A DNA stretch of 64,000 bases, taken from assembly GCF_027213715.1 (NCBI RefSeq), contig NZ_JAPWGM010000004.1:372001-436000 (forward strand), written 5' to 3'. Each line of letters begins with the position of its first letter. The first letter of the stretch is position 1. Positions 17,292 through 24,297 of the stretch are shown here, piece by piece. Position numbers and translations under genes: made by a program. Source of the stretch: Pedobacter punctiformis (GTDB lineage Bacteria > Bacteroidota > Bacteroidia > Sphingobacteriales > Sphingobacteriaceae). The notes under the pieces are model-generated. The model did not search any database. It saw only the letters and a list, made by a program, of their open reading frames with translations, and was not told where the DNA came from.

Positions 17292-17309
17292 ATACCCCCA
17301 GAGAGGTAT
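17292..17309. promoter_or_regulatory. Second NarL-type 7-2-7 inverted repeat
   Basis: TACCCCC-AG-AGAGGTA at 17293-17308 repeats the layout of the site at 17184, 109 bp away, with flanking A and T completing ATACC-N8-GGTAT in both copies. It lies 113 bp upstream of the 17422 start, suitably placed to control the signalling operon. Confidence 0.55.
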
Positions 17310-17421
17310 TGCAGAAATCTTTTTTAAGAAAGAATTTTGATTAACAAAGATTTCGGGATGTGAGATAAATTGTGTTCATCAGATTTGATATTAAACAATA
17401 ATCATCATAAAATAAATTAAC

Positions 17422-17907
17422 ATGGAAAACTCAACCACAACAACCATTGTTCCTTGTACAGACATGGGGAATGACCTTGAAAATGCAGGGAAATTTATCA
17501 AAGCTTCAGAAGCTAAAGCATCACTTTTAAGCTATTTTAGTGAACCAGGTACGCTTAGCCCGGATGATCCAAATCATATCTATGGATATACCTATGGAAT
17601 TAATAAGTTAAGAACATTATTGTCAAACATTGATCAGTATAATAAGGGACAAGCAGGAACTGATTCTGAAATTAAGGCGATAAGAATTTATCATGGCATG
17701 TCTGTTCGTCACGATGCTAATTTTCCTTTAAATCCTCCGGATGGTTGTTTTAAGGATCTGTTTATCATTGCTGTAAGGGCCAAAGGAGATGATTTTTATG
17801 ATGTTAACCGTTTAGATGAGGAAGAAGTTATTTTAAGCGAATCAAGACCTTGCCCTAATCAATGTGGATTAACCATATATGAAATCGATAAAAAAGAGAA
17901 TGCATAA
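17422..17907 (+). CDS. Conserved-looking cytoplasmic protein of unknown function, first gene of kinase operon
   Basis: The protein has 161 residues, no signal peptide and no membrane segment. I do not recognise a domain. It is acidic, begins with a Thr-rich stretch and ends with a Cys-containing segment, SESRPCPNQCG, that could bind a metal or form a disulfide. Its stop overlaps the next start by one base (TAATG), so it is translationally coupled to a membrane protein, a histidine kinase and a response regulator. It may be a sensor-associated or effector protein of that pathway, but this is inference from position only. Confidence 0.6.
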   Translation: MENSTTTTIVPCTDMGNDLENAGKFIKASEAKASLLSYFSEPGTLSPDDPNHIYGYTYGINKLRTLLSNIDQYNKGQAGTDSEIKAIRIYHGMSVRHDANFPLNPPDGCFKDLFIIAVRAKGDDFYDVNRLDEEEVILSESRPCPNQCGLTIYEIDKKENA

Positions 17908-18554
17908 TGCTTATGGGGAGCCTCAAAGACATCATTTTTTCAATTTCGACACTATCTGATGTTTCTGAATGTTTGCCTCTGATCAGCTGGATTTTATTCG
18001 CTCGAAAAAAGATGCCCTACACCTTAATGGGCATCTTTTTTATGATTTCTGCACCACTTAAATTATTTACATTAATTACGGCAGAACTTTATATAAACAA
18101 TATGCCTGTTTTTCACCTTCTGGCATTTGTAGAGATTTCAATGGTGTATTGCTTTTATTGTTACCTCATTCAACAACGGATTAACTACTGGGGTATACTG
18201 GTTTTACTTGTTTTTAATGGTTTAAATACGCTCTTTATACAAAGTATTTATGGCTTTAATTCGCTTGCATGGACATTAAATATGATTTTGTTAATTGTAA
18301 TGGGGTTGATGTATTTTTTTAGATTGTATAAAGATGATGAGGATTATACGCCTTTAGAGCAAAGGCCCACTTTTATAATCGCCGCCGCCTGGTTAATTTA
18401 TGCGTCAGGCTCTTTATTTACTTATTTAATGGGTACAGAAATATTATCAGGAAAACCGGAAGGTTTTTTTAATAATGCCTGGGTTTTTCAGAGCATCTCT
18501 AATATTTCTAAAAATTTAATTATTAGTTATGGTTTATGGTTAACTAAAAAATAA
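17907..18554 (+). CDS. Polytopic membrane protein, possible sensor module of the adjacent kinase
   Basis: The protein has 215 residues with about six or seven hydrophobic helices joined by short loops and one charged loop near residue 140 (KDDEDYTPLEQR). The start ATG overlaps the preceding TAA by one base, and its own stop overlaps the kinase start in the same way. The following kinase has only a single short N-terminal membrane segment and no sensing domain, so this protein could supply the input as a split receptor. I recognise no transporter or enzyme motif. Confidence 0.65.
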   Translation: MLMGSLKDIIFSISTLSDVSECLPLISWILFARKKMPYTLMGIFFMISAPLKLFTLITAELYINNMPVFHLLAFVEISMVYCFYCYLIQQRINYWGILVLLVFNGLNTLFIQSIYGFNSLAWTLNMILLIVMGLMYFFRLYKDDEDYTPLEQRPTFIIAAAWLIYASGSLFTYLMGTEILSGKPEGFFNNAWVFQSISNISKNLIISYGLWLTKK

Positions 18555-19327
18555 TGTCAGATTTAATTTATCTTATACTGGGTACGGGCTCTATGGTGTT
18601 AATGATGACAGCAATTATTTTGTTTGTTTACGTCTATCAGCGTAAACTGGCCGTAAAAGCAAAGGCATATCAGGAGATTGAAAAATTAATGCAAAAGCAG
18701 GAAGTTCAATCCGTTTATTCTTTAATAGAAGGGCAGGAACAGGAAAGGAAACGTATTGCTGCAGAATTGCATGATAATGTAGGCGGATTACTGGCTACGC
18801 TAAAAATGTATAGCGACCTTACCATGGCTAAGGATGATTTTAATGAAGTTAAAAGATTGAATCGCAAAATCAACCTGCTGACTGAGAATTTAGGCGAAGA
18901 AGTCAGGAAACTATCGCATAAACTTGATTTAAGGACTTTATCCAGCTTTGGATTAAAAGTTGCCGTACAACAATTGTGTGAAGCCATTGTAGAATCAGGG
19001 AAAATAAATGTGGTAACGGTTATTGATCTTGCCAGCCCGATTGCTGAAAATATTTCGCTTCAGTTGTATAGAATCATTCAGGAGTTATTTACCAATACTT
19101 TAAAGCATGCTATGGCTACTGAAGTCAGACTGGAAATTACACTTATTGATAAAGAAATTACCTTAATTTACGAAGATAACGGTAAAGGTTTTGAAATTAA
19201 TAGTGAGGGAAGTACTGGAATGGGTATCAGCAATATTCACTCCCGGGTAAGTTATATTCACGGTAAGCTTACATTTGATTCAAACAGTAAAGGAACTACC
19301 TACATACTAGAACTCTGCAACTCATGA
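18554..19327 (+). CDS. Sensor histidine kinase, NarX/DesK (HisKA_3) class
   Basis: The protein has 257 residues. One transmembrane helix (about 5-28) is followed by a short helical linker. The dimerisation and phosphorylation motif EQERKRIAAELHDNVGG places the phospho-His at about 73, typical of the HisKA_3 class. The ATPase part contains IIQELFTNTLKHAMA (N box) and YEDNGKGFE...GMGISNIHSRV (G boxes). It has no extracytoplasmic sensing domain of its own. It overlaps the response regulator gene by four bases (ATGA), so the two form a cognate two-component pair. Confidence 0.92.
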   Translation: MSDLIYLILGTGSMVLMMTAIILFVYVYQRKLAVKAKAYQEIEKLMQKQEVQSVYSLIEGQEQERKRIAAELHDNVGGLLATLKMYSDLTMAKDDFNEVKRLNRKINLLTENLGEEVRKLSHKLDLRTLSSFGLKVAVQQLCEAIVESGKINVVTVIDLASPIAENISLQLYRIIQELFTNTLKHAMATEVRLEITLIDKEITLIYEDNGKGFEINSEGSTGMGISNIHSRVSYIHGKLTFDSNSKGTTYILELCNS

Positions 19328-19941
19328 AAGAAATCTCTATTTATATTGCCGATGACCATGCCATAGTTGTAGATGGATTGACTGAGATTTTAAAAACGCA
19401 GCCATGGCTAAAAATTATGGGAACAGCCGGAGATGGGGAGAGCCTGATTGATTTAATGATTAACAGGAGGGTTGATGTGGTGGTTATGGACATCAATATG
19501 CCACGAATGAACGGCATTCAATGTACAGAATGGATTAAAAAGAACTATCCGGCAACTAAAGTGATTATTTTAACCATGTTTCCGGAAAAAACGTATGTAG
19601 ATCAATTAATTAAAGCCGGGGCTGATGGTTGCTTATTAAAAAGCAGGGGAAGCAAAGATCTTTTGGATGCGATAGAAAGGGTAATGAGCAGTAAATCGTA
19701 TTTCGATACCATAAACGATTTTATGGAACCTAACCACCATCCGGTTTACAACCTTAGTGAGCGGGAAGTAGAGATTATTAAGCTAATTGTTAACGGCCTA
19801 ACAAGCGGTGAAATAGCAGATAAATTATTTATTTCTGAACACACGGTAAAAACCCACCGCAAAAATATTTTTAAAAAAATGGGGATCAATAGCATAAGTC
19901 AGCTAACCACATTTGCAATTAATAATAAACTTTTACCTTAA
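19324..19941 (+). CDS. NarL/LuxR-family response regulator
   Basis: The protein has 205 residues. The receiver domain shows the acidic pair at 10-11, the phospho-acceptor Asp56 in VVVMDINMPRMNG, and a conserved Lys after LIKAGADGCLL. The C-terminal LuxR-type helix-turn-helix contains LSEREVEIIKLIVNG and ISEHTVKTHRKNIFKKMGI. It is the partner of the kinase it overlaps. NarL-family regulators bind inverted heptamers with 2-bp spacing, and two such elements lie upstream of this operon at 17184 and 17293. Autoregulation, and control of the divergent outer-membrane protein gene, is a testable inference. Confidence 0.93.
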   Translation: MKEISIYIADDHAIVVDGLTEILKTQPWLKIMGTAGDGESLIDLMINRRVDVVVMDINMPRMNGIQCTEWIKKNYPATKVIILTMFPEKTYVDQLIKAGADGCLLKSRGSKDLLDAIERVMSSKSYFDTINDFMEPNHHPVYNLSEREVEIIKLIVNGLTSGEIADKLFISEHTVKTHRKNIFKKMGINSISQLTTFAINNKLLP

Positions 19942-19947
19942 ATAAAA

Positions 19948-19979
19948 AGGCCTGTACCCTTTATAATAGATACAGACCT
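19948..19979. terminator. Imperfect hairpin between convergent genes
   Basis: AGGCCTGTA (19948-19956) pairs with TACAGACCT (19971-19979) apart from one mismatch, with A/T-rich flanks on both sides. It lies between the response regulator stop and the stop of the convergent permease gene, so it probably ends both transcripts. Confidence 0.5.
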
Positions 19980-19983
19980 ATTA

Positions 19984-21468
19984 TTATTGAACCGGGCTAT
20001 TTTCCATTTTTTGTTTCCGCTTATTCACCACCAGGTAACACAGATATAATAGAACTAACCAGCCCGGAATTAATTCTACAGAGATTTTTAAGCCGGTTAT
20101 CCACATCATCACTAAAATACCCACCAAAAATATAAGACAGATGTAATTCGATAATGGATAAATAAAAGAAGGAAATTTAGTTTTGATTCCAGCTTTCTGT
20201 TTCGCCTTTTTAAACTTTAAATGTGTAATACTGATCATTAACCAATTGATAATCAATGAGGAAACAACCAAGGACATTAGAATTTCTAATGCTTCTTTTG
20301 GAATTAACTTATTAACAATAATGCATATTGCAGCAAAAAGACCCGATACTAAAATGGCTTTTACGGGTACATGGCTCTTATTTAATTTTGATAAAAACGC
20401 AGGTGCATTCCCTTGTTCGGCAAGCCCATAAAGCATGCGGCTGTTGCTGTATACGCAGCTGTTGTAAACAGATAATGCTGCCGTTAAAACAATAAGATTA
20501 AGCACATTAGCAATAATACTGGTAAAATAAATTGTTTTACCGCCAATGGTAAACTGAAAGCCTTTTAAACTTTCAAAAACCATTACAAACGGGCTGCTGT
20601 CTGTAGTAATATTTTTCCACGGAGAGAGCGAGAAAAGAATAACTAAGGCTCCTACATAGAAAATTAAAATCCGGTAAATAACCTGATTGGTGGCCTTTGG
20701 AATTGTTTTTTCAGGTTGTTCTGCCTCTGCTGCGGTAATTCCAATAAGCTCAAGGCCTCCAAAAGAAAACATAATTAAAGCAATAGCTGCAAGTAAACCT
20801 TGATAATGCCCTTTTCCATCTCCTTTTAATAAACCTTTTGCAAAAAATCCGCCATCATTCCAAAGATTGCTAACAGTGGCTTGTTCCCCGCCTGATCCAC
20901 TAAACAACAAATAAATACCAAAAATAATCATGGCAATAATAGCCACCACTTTAATAATGGAAAACCAGAATTCTGCTTCCCCATAAACCTTTACCGAAGT
21001 TAAATTCAATGCGTTTATGGCCACAAAGAAAAAGAGGCTTGAAGTCCATAAAGGAACCTCTGGCCACCAGAAATGTACATAAATGCCTATTGCTGTTAGT
21101 TCAGACATGCTTACTAAAATGTAAAGTACCCAATAATTCCAGCCAGAAGCAAAACCTGCAAATGAACCCCAGTATTTATAAGCAAAATGACTGAAACTGC
21201 CCGATACAGGCTCTTCTACAACCATTTCGCCCAATTGCCGCATAATAAAGAATGCAATAATTCCGGCAATTGCATAACCTACAATTACAGACGGTCCGGC
21301 AAGTACCGCTGCAGGGCCAATGCCTAAAAATAAACCCGTGCCAATAGCGCCTCCAAGTGCAATAAGCTGGATGTGTCTGTTTTGTAAACCCCTTTGAAGT
21401 TTTTGCTTTTCAGGTTTTTCTTTCTCTTCCTTCAATGTAGTATTGTTGATCTGAATAAATTTCAGCAA
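19984..21468 (-). CDS. AAT-type amino acid permease (APC superfamily)
   Basis: The protein has 494 residues. The charged N-terminal tail leads into LQRGLQNRHIQLIALGGAIGTGLFLGIGPA, the classic AAT signature, then GEMVVEEPVSGSFSHFAYKYWG. About 12 helices follow, with FGGLELIGITAAEAEQPEKTIPKA in the middle, another family hallmark. Relatives include the ProY, GabP and AroP permeases, so the substrate could be one of several neutral or aromatic amino acids. It lies 87 bp downstream of arsC on the same strand, where an arsenite efflux gene might be expected. Cotranscription with the ars genes is possible but uncertain. Confidence 0.9.
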   Translation of the reverse strand: MLKFIQINNTTLKEEKEKPEKQKLQRGLQNRHIQLIALGGAIGTGLFLGIGPAAVLAGPSVIVGYAIAGIIAFFIMRQLGEMVVEEPVSGSFSHFAYKYWGSFAGFASGWNYWVLYILVSMSELTAIGIYVHFWWPEVPLWTSSLFFFVAINALNLTSVKVYGEAEFWFSIIKVVAIIAMIIFGIYLLFSGSGGEQATVSNLWNDGGFFAKGLLKGDGKGHYQGLLAAIALIMFSFGGLELIGITAAEAEQPEKTIPKATNQVIYRILIFYVGALVILFSLSPWKNITTDSSPFVMVFESLKGFQFTIGGKTIYFTSIIANVLNLIVLTAALSVYNSCVYSNSRMLYGLAEQGNAPAFLSKLNKSHVPVKAILVSGLFAAICIIVNKLIPKEALEILMSLVVSSLIINWLMISITHLKFKKAKQKAGIKTKFPSFIYPLSNYICLIFLVGILVMMWITGLKISVELIPGWLVLLYLCYLVVNKRKQKMENSPVQ

Positions 21469-21555
21469 AAATGTAAACTTATATTCACTCCTGCAAACCA
21501 GGAGAAGATTGCAAGGGAATGAAGCTGAGCTTTTTTCTAGCCTTTGGAGGGGGTG

Positions 21556-21975
21556 TTATACTTTTATAAACTCATTTATAAAATTTTCAGCATAACCTTT
21601 AATCATATCCCTTACTTTGGCAAATTGTAGCCTTATTTCTTCTTCAGTTCCGGTGGCTTTTGCGGGATCCGGGAAATTATGATGAAACTTGATGGCTTTG
21701 GTAGGGAAGTAAGGACAACTTTCTTTTGCGTGATCGCAAACCGTAATTAAATAGTCAAAATCAATATCCAGATATTCATTGATGTGATTAGAGGTTTGGC
21801 CTGAAATATCTATACCATCTGCTTTCATCGTTTCAATTGCCTTGGTATTTACTCCATGAGTTTCAATTCCTGCGCTATAAACAATTGCTAAATGACCAGC
21901 AAAATGGCTTAAATAACCTTCTGCAATTTGACTGCGACAACTGTTACCTGTACAAAGGACCAATATTTTTTTCAT
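21556..21975 (-). CDS. arsC: Arsenate reductase, thioredoxin-coupled type
   Basis: The protein has 139 residues. It has the low-molecular-weight tyrosine phosphatase fold with the P-loop CTGNSCRS (nucleophile Cys8, Arg14). The redox pair Cys80 and Cys87 lies in VCDHAKESCPYFP and corresponds to Cys82/Cys89 of the Bacillus and Staphylococcus enzymes. All three redox cysteines are present, so it should reduce arsenate to arsenite with thioredoxin. It is the third gene after arsR and a DUF6428 gene, 15 bp downstream of the latter. No arsenite exporter is encoded within the window. Confidence 0.92.
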   Translation of the reverse strand: MKKILVLCTGNSCRSQIAEGYLSHFAGHLAIVYSAGIETHGVNTKAIETMKADGIDISGQTSNHINEYLDIDFDYLITVCDHAKESCPYFPTKAIKFHHNFPDPAKATGTEEEIRLQFAKVRDMIKGYAENFINEFIKV

Positions 21976-21990
21976 TTTAAAGCGGTTAGA

Positions 21991-22458
21991 TTAACAACAT
22001 CCGCCTCCTGGTGTACAACTTGAACCGGAAGCCAGATTAACCAGATTAATTTTTTGTTTTTCTGTAGGTACACCACATTTATCTGCCGCCAAACAAGCCG
22101 TTTTCTTTGATAGTAAAAGGAAATTTTGACCATCGAAACCTAAATCATATTTACCAATAGTTTCAGCCTGGTATTCTACTTCGATTTCAAGATCTTCCAT
22201 CCCCAAAACTTTCTCGGAAAGCGAAATAATGCTTAGTAATTTGTTAGGTTTTAAGCGATGTTCGAAATCGTTTGCATCCCACAATTGGAAATTGGCAACT
22301 TTTTCATGTCTGATTGTACCACCACAATCTATAAAATCTTTAGTAATGATACCGACCTCTGTTACATGAAAGTTTTCGGGTACCATAGCTCCGTTTTCCA
22401 GTTGGAAATTAACGCCTTCAGTGTGGGTTAAGTAATTTTTAATTTCTGATAGTTTCAT
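21991..22458 (-). CDS. DUF6428-family protein of ars operon with Cys-rich tail
   Basis: The protein has 155 residues. The sequence and its place between arsR and arsC match the family I know as DUF6428, common in Bacteroidota ars operons. The body contains paired cysteines (DCGGT and TACLAADKCG), and the C-terminus is GSSCTPGGGCC, a likely thiolate site for As(III). A role in binding arsenite, as a chaperone or buffer, is an inference from the cysteines and context. An operator-like palindrome identical in half-sites to that in front of arsR sits 30 bp upstream of its start. Confidence 0.78.
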   Translation of the reverse strand: MKLSEIKNYLTHTEGVNFQLENGAMVPENFHVTEVGIITKDFIDCGGTIRHEKVANFQLWDANDFEHRLKPNKLLSIISLSEKVLGMEDLEIEVEYQAETIGKYDLGFDGQNFLLLSKKTACLAADKCGVPTEKQKINLVNLASGSSCTPGGGCC

Positions 22459-22488
22459 ATTTATTCTTAATTTAAATAATACTTCATC

Positions 22489-22504
22489 ATCGTAATTTTA
22501 CGAT
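22489..22504. promoter_or_regulatory. ArsR operator candidate inside the ars operon
   Basis: ATCGTA-ATTT-TACGAT is a perfect 6-4-6 palindrome in the 64-bp gap between the arsR stop and the DUF6428 start. The same half-sites flank ATAA at 22859-22874 just ahead of arsR. Two identical half-site pairs in one small operon are strong evidence for a regulator-specific site. Confidence 0.72.
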
Positions 22505-22522
22505 TGATTCGGCCAAAAAATT

Positions 22523-22852
22523 TTAGCAACAGTTAATTTCTCCTTTGTAAGAAGAAAAGAAATAATTCAATTGATTCTGCAACAATTTCCAGGTAACCGG
22601 ATTAATGCAATAACAAATACTCACCCCCTCGATAGTGCCCTGAATAATGCCTGCATTTTTCAATTCTTTTAAATGCTGCGATATTGTGGCCTGGGCAAGG
22701 CCAAGTTCATCAACCAAATCGCCACAAATACAGGTATTAGAAGCTAAAATTCGCTGAAGAATAGCAATTCGTGCAGGATGTGCCATAGCTTTTAAAAGCT
22801 GTGCCAGTTGATTTTGTTCGTCTGTAAATATTTCCGTTTTGGTATATCCCAT
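22523..22852 (-). CDS. arsR: ArsR/SmtB-family metal-responsive repressor
   Basis: The protein has 109 residues. The winged helix carries KAMAHPARIAILQRI, then the metal-site region SNTCICGDLV (Cys41, Cys43) at the start of the DNA-recognition helix pair, and LAQATISQHLKELKNAGII. Two further cysteines end the protein (NCC) and could complete a three-coordinate As(III) site. It should repress its operon until arsenite binds. It is the first gene of the minus-strand ars operon, with an operator-like palindrome six bases upstream of the start codon and a second copy after its stop. Confidence 0.92.
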   Translation of the reverse strand: MGYTKTEIFTDEQNQLAQLLKAMAHPARIAILQRILASNTCICGDLVDELGLAQATISQHLKELKNAGIIQGTIEGVSICYCINPVTWKLLQNQLNYFFSSYKGEINCC

Positions 22853-22858
22853 AGTTGT

Positions 22859-22874
22859 ATCGTAATAATACGAT
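22859..22874. promoter_or_regulatory. ArsR operator candidate in front of arsR
   Basis: ATCGTA-ATAA-TACGAT is a perfect 6-4-6 palindrome six bases upstream of the arsR start codon (read on the minus strand). Its half-sites are identical to the site at 22489-22504. Binding here would block transcription or early elongation and give autoregulation. Confidence 0.75.
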
Positions 22875-23015
22875 TAATATTTGATTTATCAAAAAACTTT
22901 TGAAAAACAAAAGAATTATTTGCATAAGATTATACAATTTAGGGATATTAGCTAACTACATTTCCATGCAAATCCATTATTATTTATACATTCGTTTGGA
23001 TAATTACATACCATA

Positions 23016-23963
23016 ATGAAGACAAAAGAACTTGCTGTAATAGGCCTTGGAGGCGTTGGAGGGTATTTCGGTTTTAAGCTTGCTCAAAAATATTTCAACA
23101 ATGGTCAGGTTAACATTTCTTTTGTGGCCAGAACGGAAACCTTTGAGACCGTTAAACAAAATGGATTGACTTTACTTTCTGCCGAGCATGAAAATGCAGT
23201 AGCCAAACCTGATCATTTATATCAGCATATTAATGAAATAGGGCATGCAGATGTTTTTCTGATTGGGGTAAAAGAATATGACCTCGAAGCGATTTGCCAG
23301 CAACTAAAAAGCAAGGTTACTGAAGATACCATTTTGTTGCCTTTAATGAATGGGGTGGATATTTATGAGCGGATCCGTAAAATAATTCCAAATGGCATTA
23401 TACTTCCTTCCTGTGTATACGTGGCCTCGCACATTAAAGAAAAAGGCATTGTTGAGCATAAAGGCATTCCTGGTAAAATTATTACAGGCAATGATCCGCT
23501 CCATACCGAATATTCTGCAGTGGAACTGATCAATATTTTAAAAGATGCGGGGATTGATATTACTTATAAAACCAATGCATTGTCGGATATCTGGACCAAA
23601 TTTTTCTTTATAGCAGCCTTTGGCTTGGTTACGGCAAGATACAATCAATCAATAGGGCAGGTTAATGAAAATGCTTTATTGCAGGAGCGGGCAAGGTTAA
23701 TTATGCGGGAGATTGAAACCATATCAAAAGCGAAAGGAATTATAATTTCGGATACTATTATCGAAGATACTTTTAAGAAAGCGGCTTCTTTTCCTTATCA
23801 AACGCCCACTTCGTTACAGTTAGATATCCAATCTGGAAAGAAAAATACCGAACTTGAATTATTTGCCGGGGCAATTATTGATTATGGAAGGCAACTGGCT
23901 ATTCCGGTAACCGAAACTGAAAAAATTTATAACGAAATAAAAAAAGGTTTCATAAGTGTGTAA
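23016..23963 (+). CDS. Ketopantoate reductase-like protein (PanE/ApbA family)
   Basis: The protein has 315 residues. The N-terminal Rossmann motif is LAVIGLGGVGGYFGFKLA. Later motifs are ADVFLIGVKEYDLEAICQQL, the LLPLMNGVD segment, and the C-terminal domain with Lys in SDIWTKFFFIAAFG and TPTSLQLDIQSGKKNTELE. These match the PanE/ApbA family, which reduces 2-dehydropantoate to pantoate with NADPH in pantothenate synthesis. Many bacteria carry several homologues, some acting on other 2-oxo acids, and no pantothenate gene is nearby, so the precise reaction is uncertain. Confidence 0.85.
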   Translation: MKTKELAVIGLGGVGGYFGFKLAQKYFNNGQVNISFVARTETFETVKQNGLTLLSAEHENAVAKPDHLYQHINEIGHADVFLIGVKEYDLEAICQQLKSKVTEDTILLPLMNGVDIYERIRKIIPNGIILPSCVYVASHIKEKGIVEHKGIPGKIITGNDPLHTEYSAVELINILKDAGIDITYKTNALSDIWTKFFFIAAFGLVTARYNQSIGQVNENALLQERARLIMREIETISKAKGIIISDTIIEDTFKKAASFPYQTPTSLQLDIQSGKKNTELELFAGAIIDYGRQLAIPVTETEKIYNEIKKGFISV

Positions 23964-24023
23964 TTTTTCTTGGTACGGCAGATTTAAACACACTTTAAAT
24001 TTATTAATTATAAAACGAAACAC

Positions 24024-24215
24024 ATGGAGAACAAAACAACACAAAACTTAAAGGATGGCGATCAGTGTATGGTCATTGCAGGAACCCATGCCGGTAAATC
24101 GGGTACGGTTAGAGATATTAATACCAGTAAAACGGGTCACATTACCATTACAGTTGAGCAAAAAAACGGAGTTCGGTTTAAAACACTTGGAAAGAATGTT
24201 GTAGTCACCAATTGA
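24024..24215 (+). CDS. Small KOW-motif protein
   Basis: The protein has 63 residues. The core, LKDGDQCMVIAGTHAGKSGTVRDI followed by a short beta-strand pair, matches the KOW motif (alternating hydrophobic residues around an invariant Gly) seen in RpL24, RpL26 and NusG. Nearly the whole protein is this one domain. It may bind RNA or ribosomes, but stand-alone KOW proteins of this size are not well characterised. It is 60 bp downstream of the PanE-like gene and followed by a strong terminator, so it may be the last gene of a two-gene unit. Confidence 0.75.
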   Translation: MENKTTQNLKDGDQCMVIAGTHAGKSGTVRDINTSKTGHITITVEQKNGVRFKTLGKNVVVTN

Positions 24216-24241
24216 GCTAAATAAAATCTGCTTTATAAACG

Positions 24242-24277
24242 AAAAGCGGTTAGTGATTTACTCATTAACCGCTTTTT
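24242..24277. terminator. Strong hairpin terminator between convergent genes
   Basis: AAAAGCGGTTA (24242-24252) and its exact complement (24266-24276) enclose a 13-base loop, followed by a T-run in one direction and preceded by an A-run for the other. It separates the KOW gene from the convergent OmpA-family gene. Confidence 0.82.
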
Positions 24278-24297
24278 ATTATTCAATTTGTTGGTAA

